Of a stretch of DNA of 64,000 bases, positions 21,677 through 31,248 are shown piece by piece. Source of the DNA: Myxococcales bacterium. Its GTDB lineage: Bacteria; Myxococcota_A; Polyangia; Haliangiales; Haliangiaceae. The position numbers were made by a program, and so were the translations under genes. Numbering within the stretch: the first letter of the stretch is position 1; each line of letters begins with the position of its first letter. The stretch spans positions 2,401,001-2,465,000 of the forward strand of contig JADJUW010000001.1 in assembly GCA_016716835.1 (NCBI GenBank), given 5' to 3'. The notes beneath the pieces were generated by a model that worked only from the letters and a program-made list of their open reading frames with translations, had not been told where the DNA came from and did not search any database.

Positions 21677-23507
21677 CAGCATCCTCGCGCAAGCCGCCAT
21701 CTATCTCGCCGCCGCCGTGGTCGCGGTGCCGCTCGCCAAACGCGCCGGCCTGGGCGCCGTGCTCGGCTATCTCATCGCGGGCATCGCGGTGGGCCCGTTT
21801 GCGCTGCAGCTCATTGGCAGCGAGGGCGCACACGTCATGCACTTTGCCGAGTTTGGCGTCGTCATGATGCTCTTCATCGTTGGCCTTGAGCTCAAGCCGT
21901 CTATGTTGTGGCAAATGCGAGGTCCGATTTTTGGACTTGGCACCGCGCAGGTCGCCGCCACCCTCGCCGTGGTCGCGCTCCTCGCGCTCGCGTTTGGGCT
22001 GGGCTGGCGCACCGCCCTGGTGCTCGGCATGATTGCCGCCTGCTCTTCCACCGCGCTAGTCTTGCAGAGCCTTGCCGAAAAAGGCCTCGACAAGAGCGAG
22101 GGCGGCCGCGCCAGCTTTGCGGTGCTGCTGTTTCAGGACATCTCGGTCATCCCGATGCTCGCGGTGGTGCCGCTGCTCGCGACCGCGGTTGCCACCGACG
22201 AACGACCGGCGTGGCAGTCCGCGCTGCTCATCGTCGCCGCAGTCGTCGTTGTCGTAATCGGTGGCCGCTACGCGCTGCGCCCCATCTTTCGCTATCTCGC
22301 CGCCACCCGGCTGCGCGAGGTGCTCACCGCGGCGGCGCTGCTCCTCATCGTCGGGGTCACCATCTTGATGCAAGCCGTGGGGCTATCCCCAGCGCTGGGC
22401 GCCTTTCTCGCCGGCGTCCTGCTCGCTGAGAGCGAATATCGCCACCAGCTCGAGACCGACATCGAGCCCTTCAAGGGGCTCTTGCTCGGCGTGTTTTTCG
22501 TCACGGTCGGTGCCAGCATCAACTTCGGCGTCGTCGCGTCGCAGCCGGGGCTCATCGTTGCCGCCACCCTCGGCATTATTGCGGTAAAGGGGCTGGTGCT
22601 CTTTGCCCTCGGCCGCGCGTTCAAGATGTCGCGCGTCGCCACCTTTGTGTTCGCCTTCGCCTTGGCGCAGGTCGGCGAATTCGCCTTCGTGCTCGTAACA
22701 CTTGCGAGCGGCCATGGCTTGCTCGTTGGGCAGGCCAGCGAGATCGTGGTCGCCGTGGTAGCGCTCACCATGATGTTGACGCCGCTGCTGCTAATTAGCC
22801 TGCAGCGCTGGGTGCTGCCGCGCTTGGCCGCGCCCCGAGAAGCCCGCGAGGCGGACGAAATCACCGAGCATGAGGCGCCCGTGGTGATGGCGGGCTTTGG
22901 GCGCTTTGGGCAAATTGCGGGCCGCTTCCTGCGTTACAGCGGCGTGCCGGTCACCGTGCTCGACGTCGACCCGGAGATCATCGAGATCGTGCGTCGCCTA
23001 GGCATGCAAGTTTACTATGGCGACGCCTCGCGCCTTGACCTCTTGCACGCGGCGGGTTGCGCGCGCGCCAAGCTCTTCATCTTGGCCGTCGATGACGCCG
23101 ATAAGTCACTCGAGATCGCCGCCACCGTGCAGGAGCATTTTCCGCACCTGCGCATCTTGGCTCGCGCCGCCGATCGCCCGCATTATTATCGCCTTCGCGC
23201 CATGGGCATCACCGACGTCGTTCGTGAGACCTTCGGTAGTGCGTTGCAGCTCGGCCAGCTTGGCCTCATGGCGCTCGGCACGCGGGCACATCACGCCCAT
23301 CGCACCGCGCAGTTATTTAAGGCCCACGACGATGCAATGATCGAGCGCCTGGCTACCGTGTATGGCAGCGTCGAGCGTACGGCGTTTTTTGACGAGGCCC
23401 GCCGCGCGTTTGAGCAGCTCGAATCCACCATGCGCAGCGAGGTGGCTAGCGCGCACGCCAGCGACAAGGGATGGGACGGCGAAGGCCAGTCACAGGCTCG
23501 CCAGTAG
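21669..23507 (+). CDS. kefC: Kef-type K+/H+ antiporter (CPA2) with RCK_N domain
   Basis: A 612-residue protein. Residues 1-390 form the CPA2 sodium/hydrogen-exchanger domain with about twelve helices (LGYLIAGIAVGPFAL, AEFGVVMMLFIVGLELKP, ACSSTALVLQ, LSPALGAFLAGVLLAESEYRHQLE, GVFFVTVGASINF). An RCK N-terminal nucleotide-binding domain follows (about 400-520): VVMAGFGRFGQIAGRFL and the acidic strand VTVLDVDPE, then VYYGDASRLDLLHAAG. KefC is held shut by glutathione and opened by glutathione adducts, so the pair protects against electrophiles. The tail after 560 is polar. No KTN_C domain is present. Confidence 0.92.
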   Translation: MSSSILAQAAIYLAAAVVAVPLAKRAGLGAVLGYLIAGIAVGPFALQLIGSEGAHVMHFAEFGVVMMLFIVGLELKPSMLWQMRGPIFGLGTAQVAATLAVVALLALAFGLGWRTALVLGMIAACSSTALVLQSLAEKGLDKSEGGRASFAVLLFQDISVIPMLAVVPLLATAVATDERPAWQSALLIVAAVVVVVIGGRYALRPIFRYLAATRLREVLTAAALLLIVGVTILMQAVGLSPALGAFLAGVLLAESEYRHQLETDIEPFKGLLLGVFFVTVGASINFGVVASQPGLIVAATLGIIAVKGLVLFALGRAFKMSRVATFVFAFALAQVGEFAFVLVTLASGHGLLVGQASEIVVAVVALTMMLTPLLLISLQRWVLPRLAAPREAREADEITEHEAPVVMAGFGRFGQIAGRFLRYSGVPVTVLDVDPEIIEIVRRLGMQVYYGDASRLDLLHAAGCARAKLFILAVDDADKSLEIAATVQEHFPHLRILARAADRPHYYRLRAMGITDVVRETFGSALQLGQLGLMALGTRAHHAHRTAQLFKAHDDAMIERLATVYGSVERTAFFDEARRAFEQLESTMRSEVASAHASDKGWDGEGQSQARQ

Positions 23508-23579
23508 GCGTCTTTTCGTGACAAATTCGCTGGCGACAGCCGCCCTTGGTTGAGCTATATCCCGGCCCAAGAGGCCTCT

Positions 23580-24413
23580 ATGAAACATTTTGCGACCATT
23601 TCAATTTTCGTTACGATCCTCGCCAGCGCCGCGGGCTGCGGCGACAGCAACGGCGCCAGCCCTGAGGAGAGCGCGTCAACCTTATCGCTCGATTCAACGG
23701 ATCAAGCCCGTGAAGAGTCTGCGCTCATTTGGAGCGGCGTCGCCGGCGCCGAGCTGCCCCCTGGCGTCGGCGCGCCGACGCTCGAACAAGTCGCGGCGGA
23801 GGTCGCGTTCAATCTCGAGCAGCGCTACACGCCGTCGGATTGCATCGAGGTCGATCGCCTCGGCGTGTCGGTCACCGCGACGCTCGATCGATGCACCGGC
23901 CCATACGCCGTGCCTTCTGACAGCAACCTGCGCACGACGTATGGCGTACGCGCCCTCAGCGGCGAGCTGCAAATTGACGTCACGTCGATCGTCGACAACG
24001 TCGTTGGCTTGTCGGCGACGGCCACCGGCTTCACCTCGGGCGGCGCTGAATTCGACTTCTCGGCGGCGGCGACCTATACGGCAGACGGTGCAAATAGCAC
24101 GTTGCAAGTGGCGTCCGAAGCCACCGGCGAAGGAGTGCGCGGCAGCGAATTCACCCGCACCGGGGATTACACCTCGACCTGGAACCAGGACTGCGTCACG
24201 CTCGACGGGACTTGGGAATTTACCGTCGACGAGGCCACACGCGAAACGACGATCGATATCGAGCGTTGCGCGGATACCTGCCCCACCGGCAGCATCCACA
24301 TCGCCATGCTCTCGGGCGGCACCCTCCATTTTGAGTTCGACGGCAGCAGCACCGTGACCTGGAGCCTGGGTGGTCGCAGCGGCTCGATCGAGTTCGTTTG
24401 CTTAGAGGGCTAA
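23580..24413 (+). CDS. Lipoprotein of unknown function
   Basis: A 277-residue envelope protein starting at the ATG at 23580, because the lipoprotein signal follows at once (KHFATISIFVTILASAAGC, lipobox SAAGC). The mature part has an acidic linker, then a beta-rich region with Thr/Ser/Gly-rich strands (TATGFTSGGAEFDFSAAATY) and four to six Cys (DCIEVD, DRCTGP, QDCVTL, ERCADTC). It ends in IEFVCLEG. No known family is recognised. Confidence 0.75.
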   Translation: MKHFATISIFVTILASAAGCGDSNGASPEESASTLSLDSTDQAREESALIWSGVAGAELPPGVGAPTLEQVAAEVAFNLEQRYTPSDCIEVDRLGVSVTATLDRCTGPYAVPSDSNLRTTYGVRALSGELQIDVTSIVDNVVGLSATATGFTSGGAEFDFSAAATYTADGANSTLQVASEATGEGVRGSEFTRTGDYTSTWNQDCVTLDGTWEFTVDEATRETTIDIERCADTCPTGSIHIAMLSGGTLHFEFDGSSTVTWSLGGRSGSIEFVCLEG

Positions 24414-24489
24414 GGGAGGGCCCAAGCGCGCCCAAACGGGTGCGCAACCCCCATGACTTCACCAGGTGGCCGCGCTACATTGCGGGGCG

Positions 24490-25842
24490 ATGAGAAGCAA
24501 TCAACTGGTGATAACGACGCTGGCGCTCTTGGCGATCAGCCTGGGTGGCTGCGACAAAAAAGTCGAAAAGAAGCAAGACGCGCCCAAAACTGCCAGCGAC
24601 AAGAAGCCGGGCCGCGAGCGCCCTAATGTACCGCCGCCGTTCGATGTCGCCAACCCACCCGCCGATGCCGAGCGCCTGCCGTCGGGCCTCATCTTCAAGC
24701 AAATGGTTGCCGGCACTGGCGAATCGCCAGGCGCCAACGACACGGCCCTGGTGAATTACAATGCGTGGCGCCCCGACGGCACGACCATGAACTCGACTAA
24801 AATGGCCGGGCGACCGGTGCCGATGAGCCTGTTTCGCGTCGCGCCAGGTTTTCGCGAAGCGTTGCAAAAAATGAAGAAAGGCGGCAAGGCAATGTTTTGG
24901 TTGCCGCCGGAAATTGGCTTTAAGCAACGACCACAGGCGCGCGCGGGCAGCGCCGGTCCAGAAACCATCGCCTATGAGGTCGAGCTCGTCGAAATTCAAC
25001 CCGCGCCGCCAACGCCCGCGGATGTCGCGGCGCCCCCAGCCACCGCCAAAAAGCTCAGCGGCGGCGTCGCTGTCCTGAGCATCGCCGAGGGCACGGGTCA
25101 GGCCGCGCGCAATTTCGACACCGTCTCGTTTCACGTCACGGGTTGGGACGCCACCGGCAAAATGCTCGAATCATCGCGCGCCAGCCGCCCCGCTAATGGC
25201 CTGCTATTTCGCGAATCCGCGGGCTTTGAGGCCGTGCTGACGGGCGCCAAGAAAGGCGACAAGCTGCGCGCCTGGATCCCGGTCGCCATGGTGCGAAAAA
25301 ATCCCGACGCGCCCACCGAGGGCTTGCTGTGTTACGAATTTGAAGTCCTCGAGATTAAGCCCGGCAAGCAACCACCAACAGCGCCGGCCGCCGTCGCCGC
25401 GCCGCCTAAAGACGCGCAGAAGACCGCTAAAGGGGTGTTTTATAAGGTTCTCAAGAAAGGCACCGGCACGGCCAAGCCGGTCGCCGCCGACACCGTCGAG
25501 GTCCACTACACCGGCTGGACCACAGACGGCCGGATGTTTGACAGCTCGGTCGTGCGCGGCGAGCCGACGCAATTCCCGCTGGGCGGCGTGATTCCCGGGT
25601 GGACCGATGGCCTGCAGGTAATGACGGTCGGCGAAAAGACGCTGTTTTGGATTCCAGAAGAGCTCGCCTACAAAGGCAAGCCCGGCCGACCTCAAGGCAT
25701 GCTGGTGTTCGAAGTTGAACTGCTAACGATTAATCCCGAGCCCAAGGCGTCGCCAACCCGGCCAACGATGAAGGTGGGACCGGCCGGCCAAGGCCCAGCC
25801 GGCGCAAAACTGCCGGTCATGACAAAGCCTGCCAAACCGTAA
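24490..25842 (+). CDS. Lipoprotein with three FKBP-type peptidyl-prolyl isomerase domains
   Basis: A 450-residue lipoprotein. The ATG at 24490 gives a signal peptide with lipobox SLGGC. Three FKBP-like modules follow, each separated by Pro/Ala-rich linkers (PAPPTPADVAAPP, PPTAPAAVAAPP). The third (about 310-425) is canonical: VHYTGWTTDGRMFDSS, PLGGVIPGWTDGLQVM, GEKTLFWIPEELAY. The first two keep the fold (VNYNAWRPDG, FREALQKMKKGGKAMFWLP; FHVTGWDATGKMLESS) but lack key active-site residues and may act as chaperone surfaces. The likely role is folding of exported proteins in the periplasm. Confidence 0.87.
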   Translation: MRSNQLVITTLALLAISLGGCDKKVEKKQDAPKTASDKKPGRERPNVPPPFDVANPPADAERLPSGLIFKQMVAGTGESPGANDTALVNYNAWRPDGTTMNSTKMAGRPVPMSLFRVAPGFREALQKMKKGGKAMFWLPPEIGFKQRPQARAGSAGPETIAYEVELVEIQPAPPTPADVAAPPATAKKLSGGVAVLSIAEGTGQAARNFDTVSFHVTGWDATGKMLESSRASRPANGLLFRESAGFEAVLTGAKKGDKLRAWIPVAMVRKNPDAPTEGLLCYEFEVLEIKPGKQPPTAPAAVAAPPKDAQKTAKGVFYKVLKKGTGTAKPVAADTVEVHYTGWTTDGRMFDSSVVRGEPTQFPLGGVIPGWTDGLQVMTVGEKTLFWIPEELAYKGKPGRPQGMLVFEVELLTINPEPKASPTRPTMKVGPAGQGPAGAKLPVMTKPAKP

Positions 25843-25850
25843 CCGCCCGC

Positions 25851-26907
25851 GTGACCGTTCCCCAAACTGTTGCCGCCGCCTGGGGTTGGGCCGATTGCGA
25901 GCTTTCGCCGCTTGCAGGCGGCCTCATCAATCAGACCTTTCGCGTGGCGCGTGCCGGGACGCCGATCGCGGTGCTGCAGCAAATGCACCCGGTGTTTCGC
26001 GGCGAGGTTAACCTCGACATTGACGCGGTAGGACGCCATCTCAAGGCATTTGGTCACGATGTCCGAATTCCGGACGTTCTGCCTACGCGGGCGGGCGCGC
26101 TGTGGCTTGATCACGAAGCGCGCCCGTGGCGTGCGCTGAGTTGGTTGCCGGGCGACACCCTGCACGCGGTGCCGCACCCCAGCGTGGCGCGATCGGCGGG
26201 CGCGTTGGTCGGCCGCTTCCATCGCGCGCTTGACGGCTTTGAGCATGCCTACGCCTTTCGCCGCGCGGGCGTGCACGATACGCCGCTGCACCTGGCAAAT
26301 CTTCGCGCGCAGATGGCGGCCCATGCCGGCGCGACGTTTGAAAACGCCGCTGCAATTCACGCCCTCGCCCAGGAGATTCTAGCCGCCGCGGCCCTGCTGC
26401 CGCCGATCGAGGACCTGGCGCCGCGGCACTGCCATGGCGATCTAAAGATTTCAAACCTGCTTTTTTCCGAGCCTGGCAGCGTCGCCGCCGGCGAGGCGAA
26501 CGGCCTCAAAGCCACCGCCTTGGTCGATCTCGACACAATTGGCAAAATGCCGCTCGCACACGAGCTCGGCGACGCCCTGCGTTCATGGTGCAACCCGGCC
26601 GGCGAAGACCAAGACGAGGTGATTTTTCGCACGGATATCTTTGCCGCGGCAATGGAGGGCTATCAGGCCGAGACCGGTCCGCTCGCCGATGCCGCCAAGC
26701 GCTCCATCCCGGCGGGCCTGCTGACGATTTGCACCGAACTGGCGGCGCGGTTTTGCGCCGACGCGCTCGCAGATAGCTACTGCTGGCTGGGACCAGGCGC
26801 GGTTCGCCTCGCGTCAGGCCCACAATTTGCTGCGCGCAAGACGCCAGCTGGAGCTCGCCACGGCGGTGAAACGCGAGTTTTCAGCCTTGCTCGATGCGAT
26901 GGCGTAA
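25851..26907 (+). pseudogene. APH-fold (sugar/choline kinase-like) phosphotransferase with +1 frameshift
   Basis: Residues 1-310 read as an aminoglycoside-phosphotransferase-fold kinase of the NahK/homoserine-kinase-like type: LAGGLINQTFRV, RALSWLPGDTLH, catalytic loop HCHGDLKISNLLF (His195, Asp197, Asn202), metal site VDLDTIGKMPLAHELGDALR. After ADSYC the frame goes wrong. Removing one T at 26784 restores GWDQARFASRQAHNLLRARR and a normal family C-terminus ending LLDAMA and TAA at 26905-26907 (351 residues). As deposited, the frame instead runs through into the downstream protease. The cause is either a real inactivating mutation or a sequencing error. The gene starts 8 bp after the FKBP gene with an ATG or nearby GTG. 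Confidence 0.8.
26061..26075. repeat. Iterated palindrome TGTCCG-N5-CGGAC, copy 5
   Basis: GTCCG-AATTC-CGGAC, preceded by T. It lies inside the kinase-like gene, encoding VRIPD. Confidence 0.7.
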
Positions 26908-26921
26908 CGCACACTAGGCGG

Positions 26922-29900
26922 ATGATTTGCCTAGGGTTTGCCCAACGTGCCCTGCGCGTGCTTGTGGTAGGGGCAGCGCTCTCGGTGCTCACTACCGCCG
27001 CGGTCGCTGCGCCCGCAGGCCCGCCTCACGGTGGCGCGGGTCGCGACAAAGCTTCCGCGATGACGGCGCGCTTGCTGCAAAGCCGCCTTACGTTGCTAGC
27101 CGCGGACGCAACTGGTGGTACCCCGCTGCGCGACGAAGTTGAACTTGCCGGCACGCGCGTCGGTCAGACCCCCGTCGCGCACGCCGCGTGGCAAGCGCTG
27201 CAGGGAGCCATGCCGGGACGTTGGAGCGCGATCTGGGACAAAGCAACCGGCGTGCCCTCGCGCCTGTGGGGGCCGGGTCGGCTTATCGCGGGCAGCTCAC
27301 ACGACGGCGCCATCGCGGCCGCCGCGGCGCGGGAATTCCTTCGAGATCACCTCCAGGTCCTCGCGCCGGGCGCGACGATCGGCGATTTTGTGTTGGTCGC
27401 AAATCAGCTCGACGGCGGCATCCGCACCATTGGCTTTGCGCAATACGCGCATGGCGTGCCGGTACTCGGCGGCCAGGTCGGGATGCGCTTTCTCGCCGAT
27501 CGCTTGTATATGGTCAGCTCTGAGGCCTTACCCGGGGTTGCCTCGGCCATCGAAGGCGCCATCGCCGCCCAAGCCCGCCGCGGTCAGCCTCCACGCGATC
27601 TTCGCAGCAAGGCGGGCGCCGCGCTTACCGCCGTGCTCGCACATGCCGCCACGTTGCGCAGCGTCGAGCCGCTCGCGATCCTGCCGCTCATCTCGCGCGC
27701 CGGCGTGCAGGCCTATCGCTTGGTGCAGCCGACGACGTTCGAATCAGCCACGCTCGGGCCCTTTGTCGTTTACAGCGACGCTGCCACCGGTGAGCCCCTT
27801 GCGGCCCAGCGCCGCAGCATCGCCGCTCAGGCCACCCTAGTTTACGACGCGGTCACGCGCTATCCAGGCTCGCCGCGCTACAACGCGCCGATCGCTCGCG
27901 GGCGCATCAACGTCAACGGCAGCAACCTGACCACCTCGGCGGCGGGTGTGTTTTCATGGAGCGGGCTAGCCTCCGCCGTGGTCACGACGAGCCTTACGAG
28001 CGACGACGTCAAAATCGAGAACGTCGCCGGCGACGTCGCCAGCGTCCAGCTAACGGCCAACGACGGCGGCACGGTGCGCTGGAGCGCCGCCGACAACGAG
28101 CAAGTCGATGCCCAGATTCAGGCCTTCGTGCATGCCTTTGAGGTCAAGCAATATGCGCGGCTCATCTTTCCGGGTGCCGGCTTTATCGAGCAACAGCTCA
28201 TCGCCACCGTGAACATCGACAGCTCGTGCAACGCCTTTTCCGACGGCACAAACATCAATTTTTATCTCGCGAGTGATACGTGCGAGAACACAGCGCGCTT
28301 GGCCGACGTCGTCTATCACGAATACGGCCACGTCATGCATCGCCAGGCGCTGATCGCCGGCGTTGGTTCGTTCGATGGGGCGCTCAGCGAGGGCATCTCG
28401 GACGTCGTCGCCGCCGATATCACAGGCGACTCCGGCATGGGCCGCGGCTTTTTCCTGAGCGACGCGCCGCTGCGCGAGCTAAACCCAGACACCGAGCGGA
28501 CGTGGCCCGAAGATATTGGTGAGGTCCACTACACCGGCACCATCTTTGGCGGCGCGATGTGGGACCTGCGCGGCGCGCTCCACGAAAAATATGGCGAGAC
28601 GCAAGGCGGCATTATGTTCCGCGCCCTGCTCGCCGCCGCCATCCAGCGCTCCTCCAACATTCCTACGTCATTTATGGAGGTGCTCGCCGCCGACGACGAC
28701 AACGGCGATCTCGCCGACGGCACGCCCAATGAATGCGAGATCCGCGAGGCCTTTGGCAGACATGGCCTGCGCTTTGTCTCCGCCAATTTTGCCGCGCCCG
28801 GCGCGATCGTCGCCACCACCGAGGAAAACTCGCTCCCGCTCGCCTTCAACATCGAAGGCCTCAGCGAGCTCTGCGCGTCAGATCAGATTTCGCAGGTCGA
28901 ACTGCGCTGGAAGCCACTCACGGCAGGCGGGCCCGAAGCCGGTGAGGTCATGGCCGCGCTCATCGACAACCAATGGCATGCCGCCTTGCCGATGCCGGAC
29001 GACGGCAACGCGCTGTCCTATCAGTTTCGCGTCGCCTTCGGCAATGGCACCACCACCACGTTGCCCGACAACCCTGCCAGCCCCTATTACCAAATGTACC
29101 AAGGCGAGCTGGTAAAGCTGTATTGCACCGATTTTGAAACCAATCCGCTGCTTGCCGGGTGGCACCTCGCCGAAACCAACATCGCCAGCACCTGGCAGTG
29201 GGGCGAGCCTACGGGGGGCGAGCGCGCCAGCGGAGACCCTACCGCCGCCCACTCGGGCCAATACGTGCTCGGCACCTCGCTCGCCGGCAGTGGCCTCTAT
29301 CCCGCCAGCGCCGACATGACCATCACCAGCCCGCCGATCGAGGTCGCGCCGTATTCCGACGTGCGCATCCAGTATCGCCGCTGGCTCAACGTCGAGGACA
29401 GCTACTATGACAAGGCCCGCATCTCGGTCAACGGCGTGCAATTGTGGGAGAACGCCAACTCCAACAACGGCGACAACAGCGCGGTCCACCACCAAGATCG
29501 AGAGTGGCTTTTTCACGACTTGCGCATTTCCGGGTTTATCGCCGACCCCGTGCTCGAGGTGGCCTTTTCGCTCAAGACCGACGAAGGCCTGCACCTGGGC
29601 GGTTGGAACATCGATGATTTCTGCGTCGTCGCGGATGCGTGGTCGACGTGCGGCGATGGCACCATCAACGGAGCCGAGCAATGCGATCAAGGCGATGCCA
29701 ATGCCGACGTCGCCGACGCGTGCCGCACCAATTGCCGCCGCGCCGTCTGTGGCGATGACATCGTCGATGGCACCGAGCAATGCGACGATGGCGCGCGCAT
29801 CGCGGGCGACGGTTGCAGCAACAACTGCGAAATCGAATACAACAAGACCTCAGGCTGCAGCGCCGGTGGCGATGCGGCACCGCTCGCGATGATCGTAATG

Positions 29901-29963
29901 GTAGTCGGCTACGCGGCGCGACGGCGTCGCCCCGCCGTGGGCGCATATCCTACCGCGACGTAG
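26922..29963 (+). CDS. Secreted M36/fungalysin-like zinc metalloprotease with DUF4215 repeats and MYXO-CTERM tail
   Basis: The ATG at 26922 is preceded by AGGCGG and followed by a signal peptide (RALRVLVVGAALSVLTTA, cut near AVAA), so the gene begins here although the frame is open further upstream. An FTP-like propeptide spans about 80-260. The zinc site is VVYHEYGHVMH (His466, Glu467, His470), with Glu490 in LSEGISDVVAADI as third ligand. DNGDLADGTPNECEI is also typical. A beta-rich region, perhaps carbohydrate-binding, follows (to about 905). Then come DUF4215-type Cys-rich repeats (CGDGTINGAEQCDQGD; GDDIVDGTEQCDDGA) and a MYXO-CTERM tail GCSAGGDAAP, hydrophobic helix, RRRR. It is probably surface-anchored or released after myxosortase processing. 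Confidence 0.88.
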   Translation: MICLGFAQRALRVLVVGAALSVLTTAAVAAPAGPPHGGAGRDKASAMTARLLQSRLTLLAADATGGTPLRDEVELAGTRVGQTPVAHAAWQALQGAMPGRWSAIWDKATGVPSRLWGPGRLIAGSSHDGAIAAAAAREFLRDHLQVLAPGATIGDFVLVANQLDGGIRTIGFAQYAHGVPVLGGQVGMRFLADRLYMVSSEALPGVASAIEGAIAAQARRGQPPRDLRSKAGAALTAVLAHAATLRSVEPLAILPLISRAGVQAYRLVQPTTFESATLGPFVVYSDAATGEPLAAQRRSIAAQATLVYDAVTRYPGSPRYNAPIARGRINVNGSNLTTSAAGVFSWSGLASAVVTTSLTSDDVKIENVAGDVASVQLTANDGGTVRWSAADNEQVDAQIQAFVHAFEVKQYARLIFPGAGFIEQQLIATVNIDSSCNAFSDGTNINFYLASDTCENTARLADVVYHEYGHVMHRQALIAGVGSFDGALSEGISDVVAADITGDSGMGRGFFLSDAPLRELNPDTERTWPEDIGEVHYTGTIFGGAMWDLRGALHEKYGETQGGIMFRALLAAAIQRSSNIPTSFMEVLAADDDNGDLADGTPNECEIREAFGRHGLRFVSANFAAPGAIVATTEENSLPLAFNIEGLSELCASDQISQVELRWKPLTAGGPEAGEVMAALIDNQWHAALPMPDDGNALSYQFRVAFGNGTTTTLPDNPASPYYQMYQGELVKLYCTDFETNPLLAGWHLAETNIASTWQWGEPTGGERASGDPTAAHSGQYVLGTSLAGSGLYPASADMTITSPPIEVAPYSDVRIQYRRWLNVEDSYYDKARISVNGVQLWENANSNNGDNSAVHHQDREWLFHDLRISGFIADPVLEVAFSLKTDEGLHLGGWNIDDFCVVADAWSTCGDGTINGAEQCDQGDANADVADACRTNCRRAVCGDDIVDGTEQCDDGARIAGDGCSNNCEIEYNKTSGCSAGGDAAPLAMIVMVVGYAARRRRPAVGAYPTAT

Positions 29964-30039
29964 GCCACCGCACGTCGCGGGGCCGACAATCGCCGGCGGC
30001 TACGTTGACACCTTGGCTCAGGTCACGAAAGAATGACGC

Positions 30040-31245
30040 GTGGCCGAACTTACTCGCGAAGCAATCATCGCCGCCCGTTACCCGCGCGAATATGCGTTGC
30101 GATCCGCGCTCACTCAAACCGCCGAGGTAAGCGCGGCGATCGAAAAAACCAAGGTCCTCCGCAGCAAGAATGCCATCCGCGCCAAGATGCTGTCGCGCGC
30201 GGTGCGCGTATCGCCGGCGACGGTGCCATCGGTGGCGGCGTCGCTGACCCGCCTGGCGTCGATCTATGGCGACCGGGCGGTCGAGGCCTACATCTTCGCT
30301 GATGCCGACATCAATGCCTTCGTCTCTGAGGGCCGCGCCCACACCGTCATCGGCTTCAGCAGCGCGGCGATCGAAAAGCTCAGCCCTTACGAACTCGAAT
30401 TCGTCCTCGGCCACGAGCTTGGCCACGCCTTGCTCGACCACAATGAAATCTATTGCGACGCCGTGATTTCGCTGGCTGGTGATCGCCACGAGGATCTCGT
30501 CCGCGCCTGGCAGCGCGCCGCCGAGCTCTCCGCCGATCGCGCCGGCCTGCTGTGCACGCCCTCGCTAGAGGTAGGCCTGAGCGCCCTCATCAAGACCGTG
30601 AGCGGCCTCAACGTCGGGCTAAACACGGCCAACATCCGCGAGATTCTCGCGCAATGGGATACGTTTGCCGAAGAGATCTTGAACGAGGGCACGCGCGATA
30701 CCACGCTGTCGCATCCATTCCCCTTGTTGCGCCTGCGCGCGCTGGCGCTTTATTCCCAGCACGGTAACACCCCTGCGACCAACCGCGAGGCCGATCGCAT
30801 GATGGCCTATATGGAGCCGGGCGACGAATTCGTCACCAGCGGCAAGCCGGCGCGGCCTTCGCAGGCGATCGAGGTGCAGGCCGTCGACCCGTACCTGACG
30901 CAGTTTGTTTTTTGGGGCGCGCTGTATGCCTTGGGGCCCGACGGGCACGAGCACCAGGAGGTGCGCCAACACCTCACCGAATTGCATCCTCCCGGCCTCG
31001 ATACCCAGCACGTGCTGAGCAACGCGCGGGCCTTTGCGACCAGCGCCATCGCCAAGCTGCAAGAGGCGCGCGCGGCGCGACGCGAAAAGATCTCCGCGCA
31101 GGATACGTTTGAGATCATCAGCTCGGTGATTCAGATCGCCAAGAACCAACATAGCGATGCGGCGTATCAAAAACGCATCGCCGAAATCGGCACCGTCTTC
31201 GGCATCTCGGCCGATGCGATCAGCAAAATGCACAAAAAAGGATAA
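30040..31245 (+). CDS. M48-family metallopeptidase
   Basis: A 401-residue protein starting at a GTG at 30040. The zinc motif is HELGHALLDHNEIY (His125, Glu126, His129). A third ligand Glu follows in RAAELSADRAGLL near residue 168, exactly as in M48 peptidases. There is no signal peptide or membrane helix, so unlike HtpX it appears cytosolic. The C-terminal ~120 residues (ISAQDTFEIISSVIQIAKNQ, IAEIGTVFGISADAIS) resemble a tellurite-resistance-like helical tail. The next gene starts 3 bp later, so the two form an operon. Confidence 0.86.
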   Translation: MAELTREAIIAARYPREYALRSALTQTAEVSAAIEKTKVLRSKNAIRAKMLSRAVRVSPATVPSVAASLTRLASIYGDRAVEAYIFADADINAFVSEGRAHTVIGFSSAAIEKLSPYELEFVLGHELGHALLDHNEIYCDAVISLAGDRHEDLVRAWQRAAELSADRAGLLCTPSLEVGLSALIKTVSGLNVGLNTANIREILAQWDTFAEEILNEGTRDTTLSHPFPLLRLRALALYSQHGNTPATNREADRMMAYMEPGDEFVTSGKPARPSQAIEVQAVDPYLTQFVFWGALYALGPDGHEHQEVRQHLTELHPPGLDTQHVLSNARAFATSAIAKLQEARAARREKISAQDTFEIISSVIQIAKNQHSDAAYQKRIAEIGTVFGISADAISKMHKKG

Positions 31246-31248
31246 ACC

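Noticed and set aside
25851..29963. A single 1370-residue kinase-protease fusion
   Set aside because: The APH-type C-terminus is in another frame after one extra T at 26784, and a full signal peptide starts at 26922.
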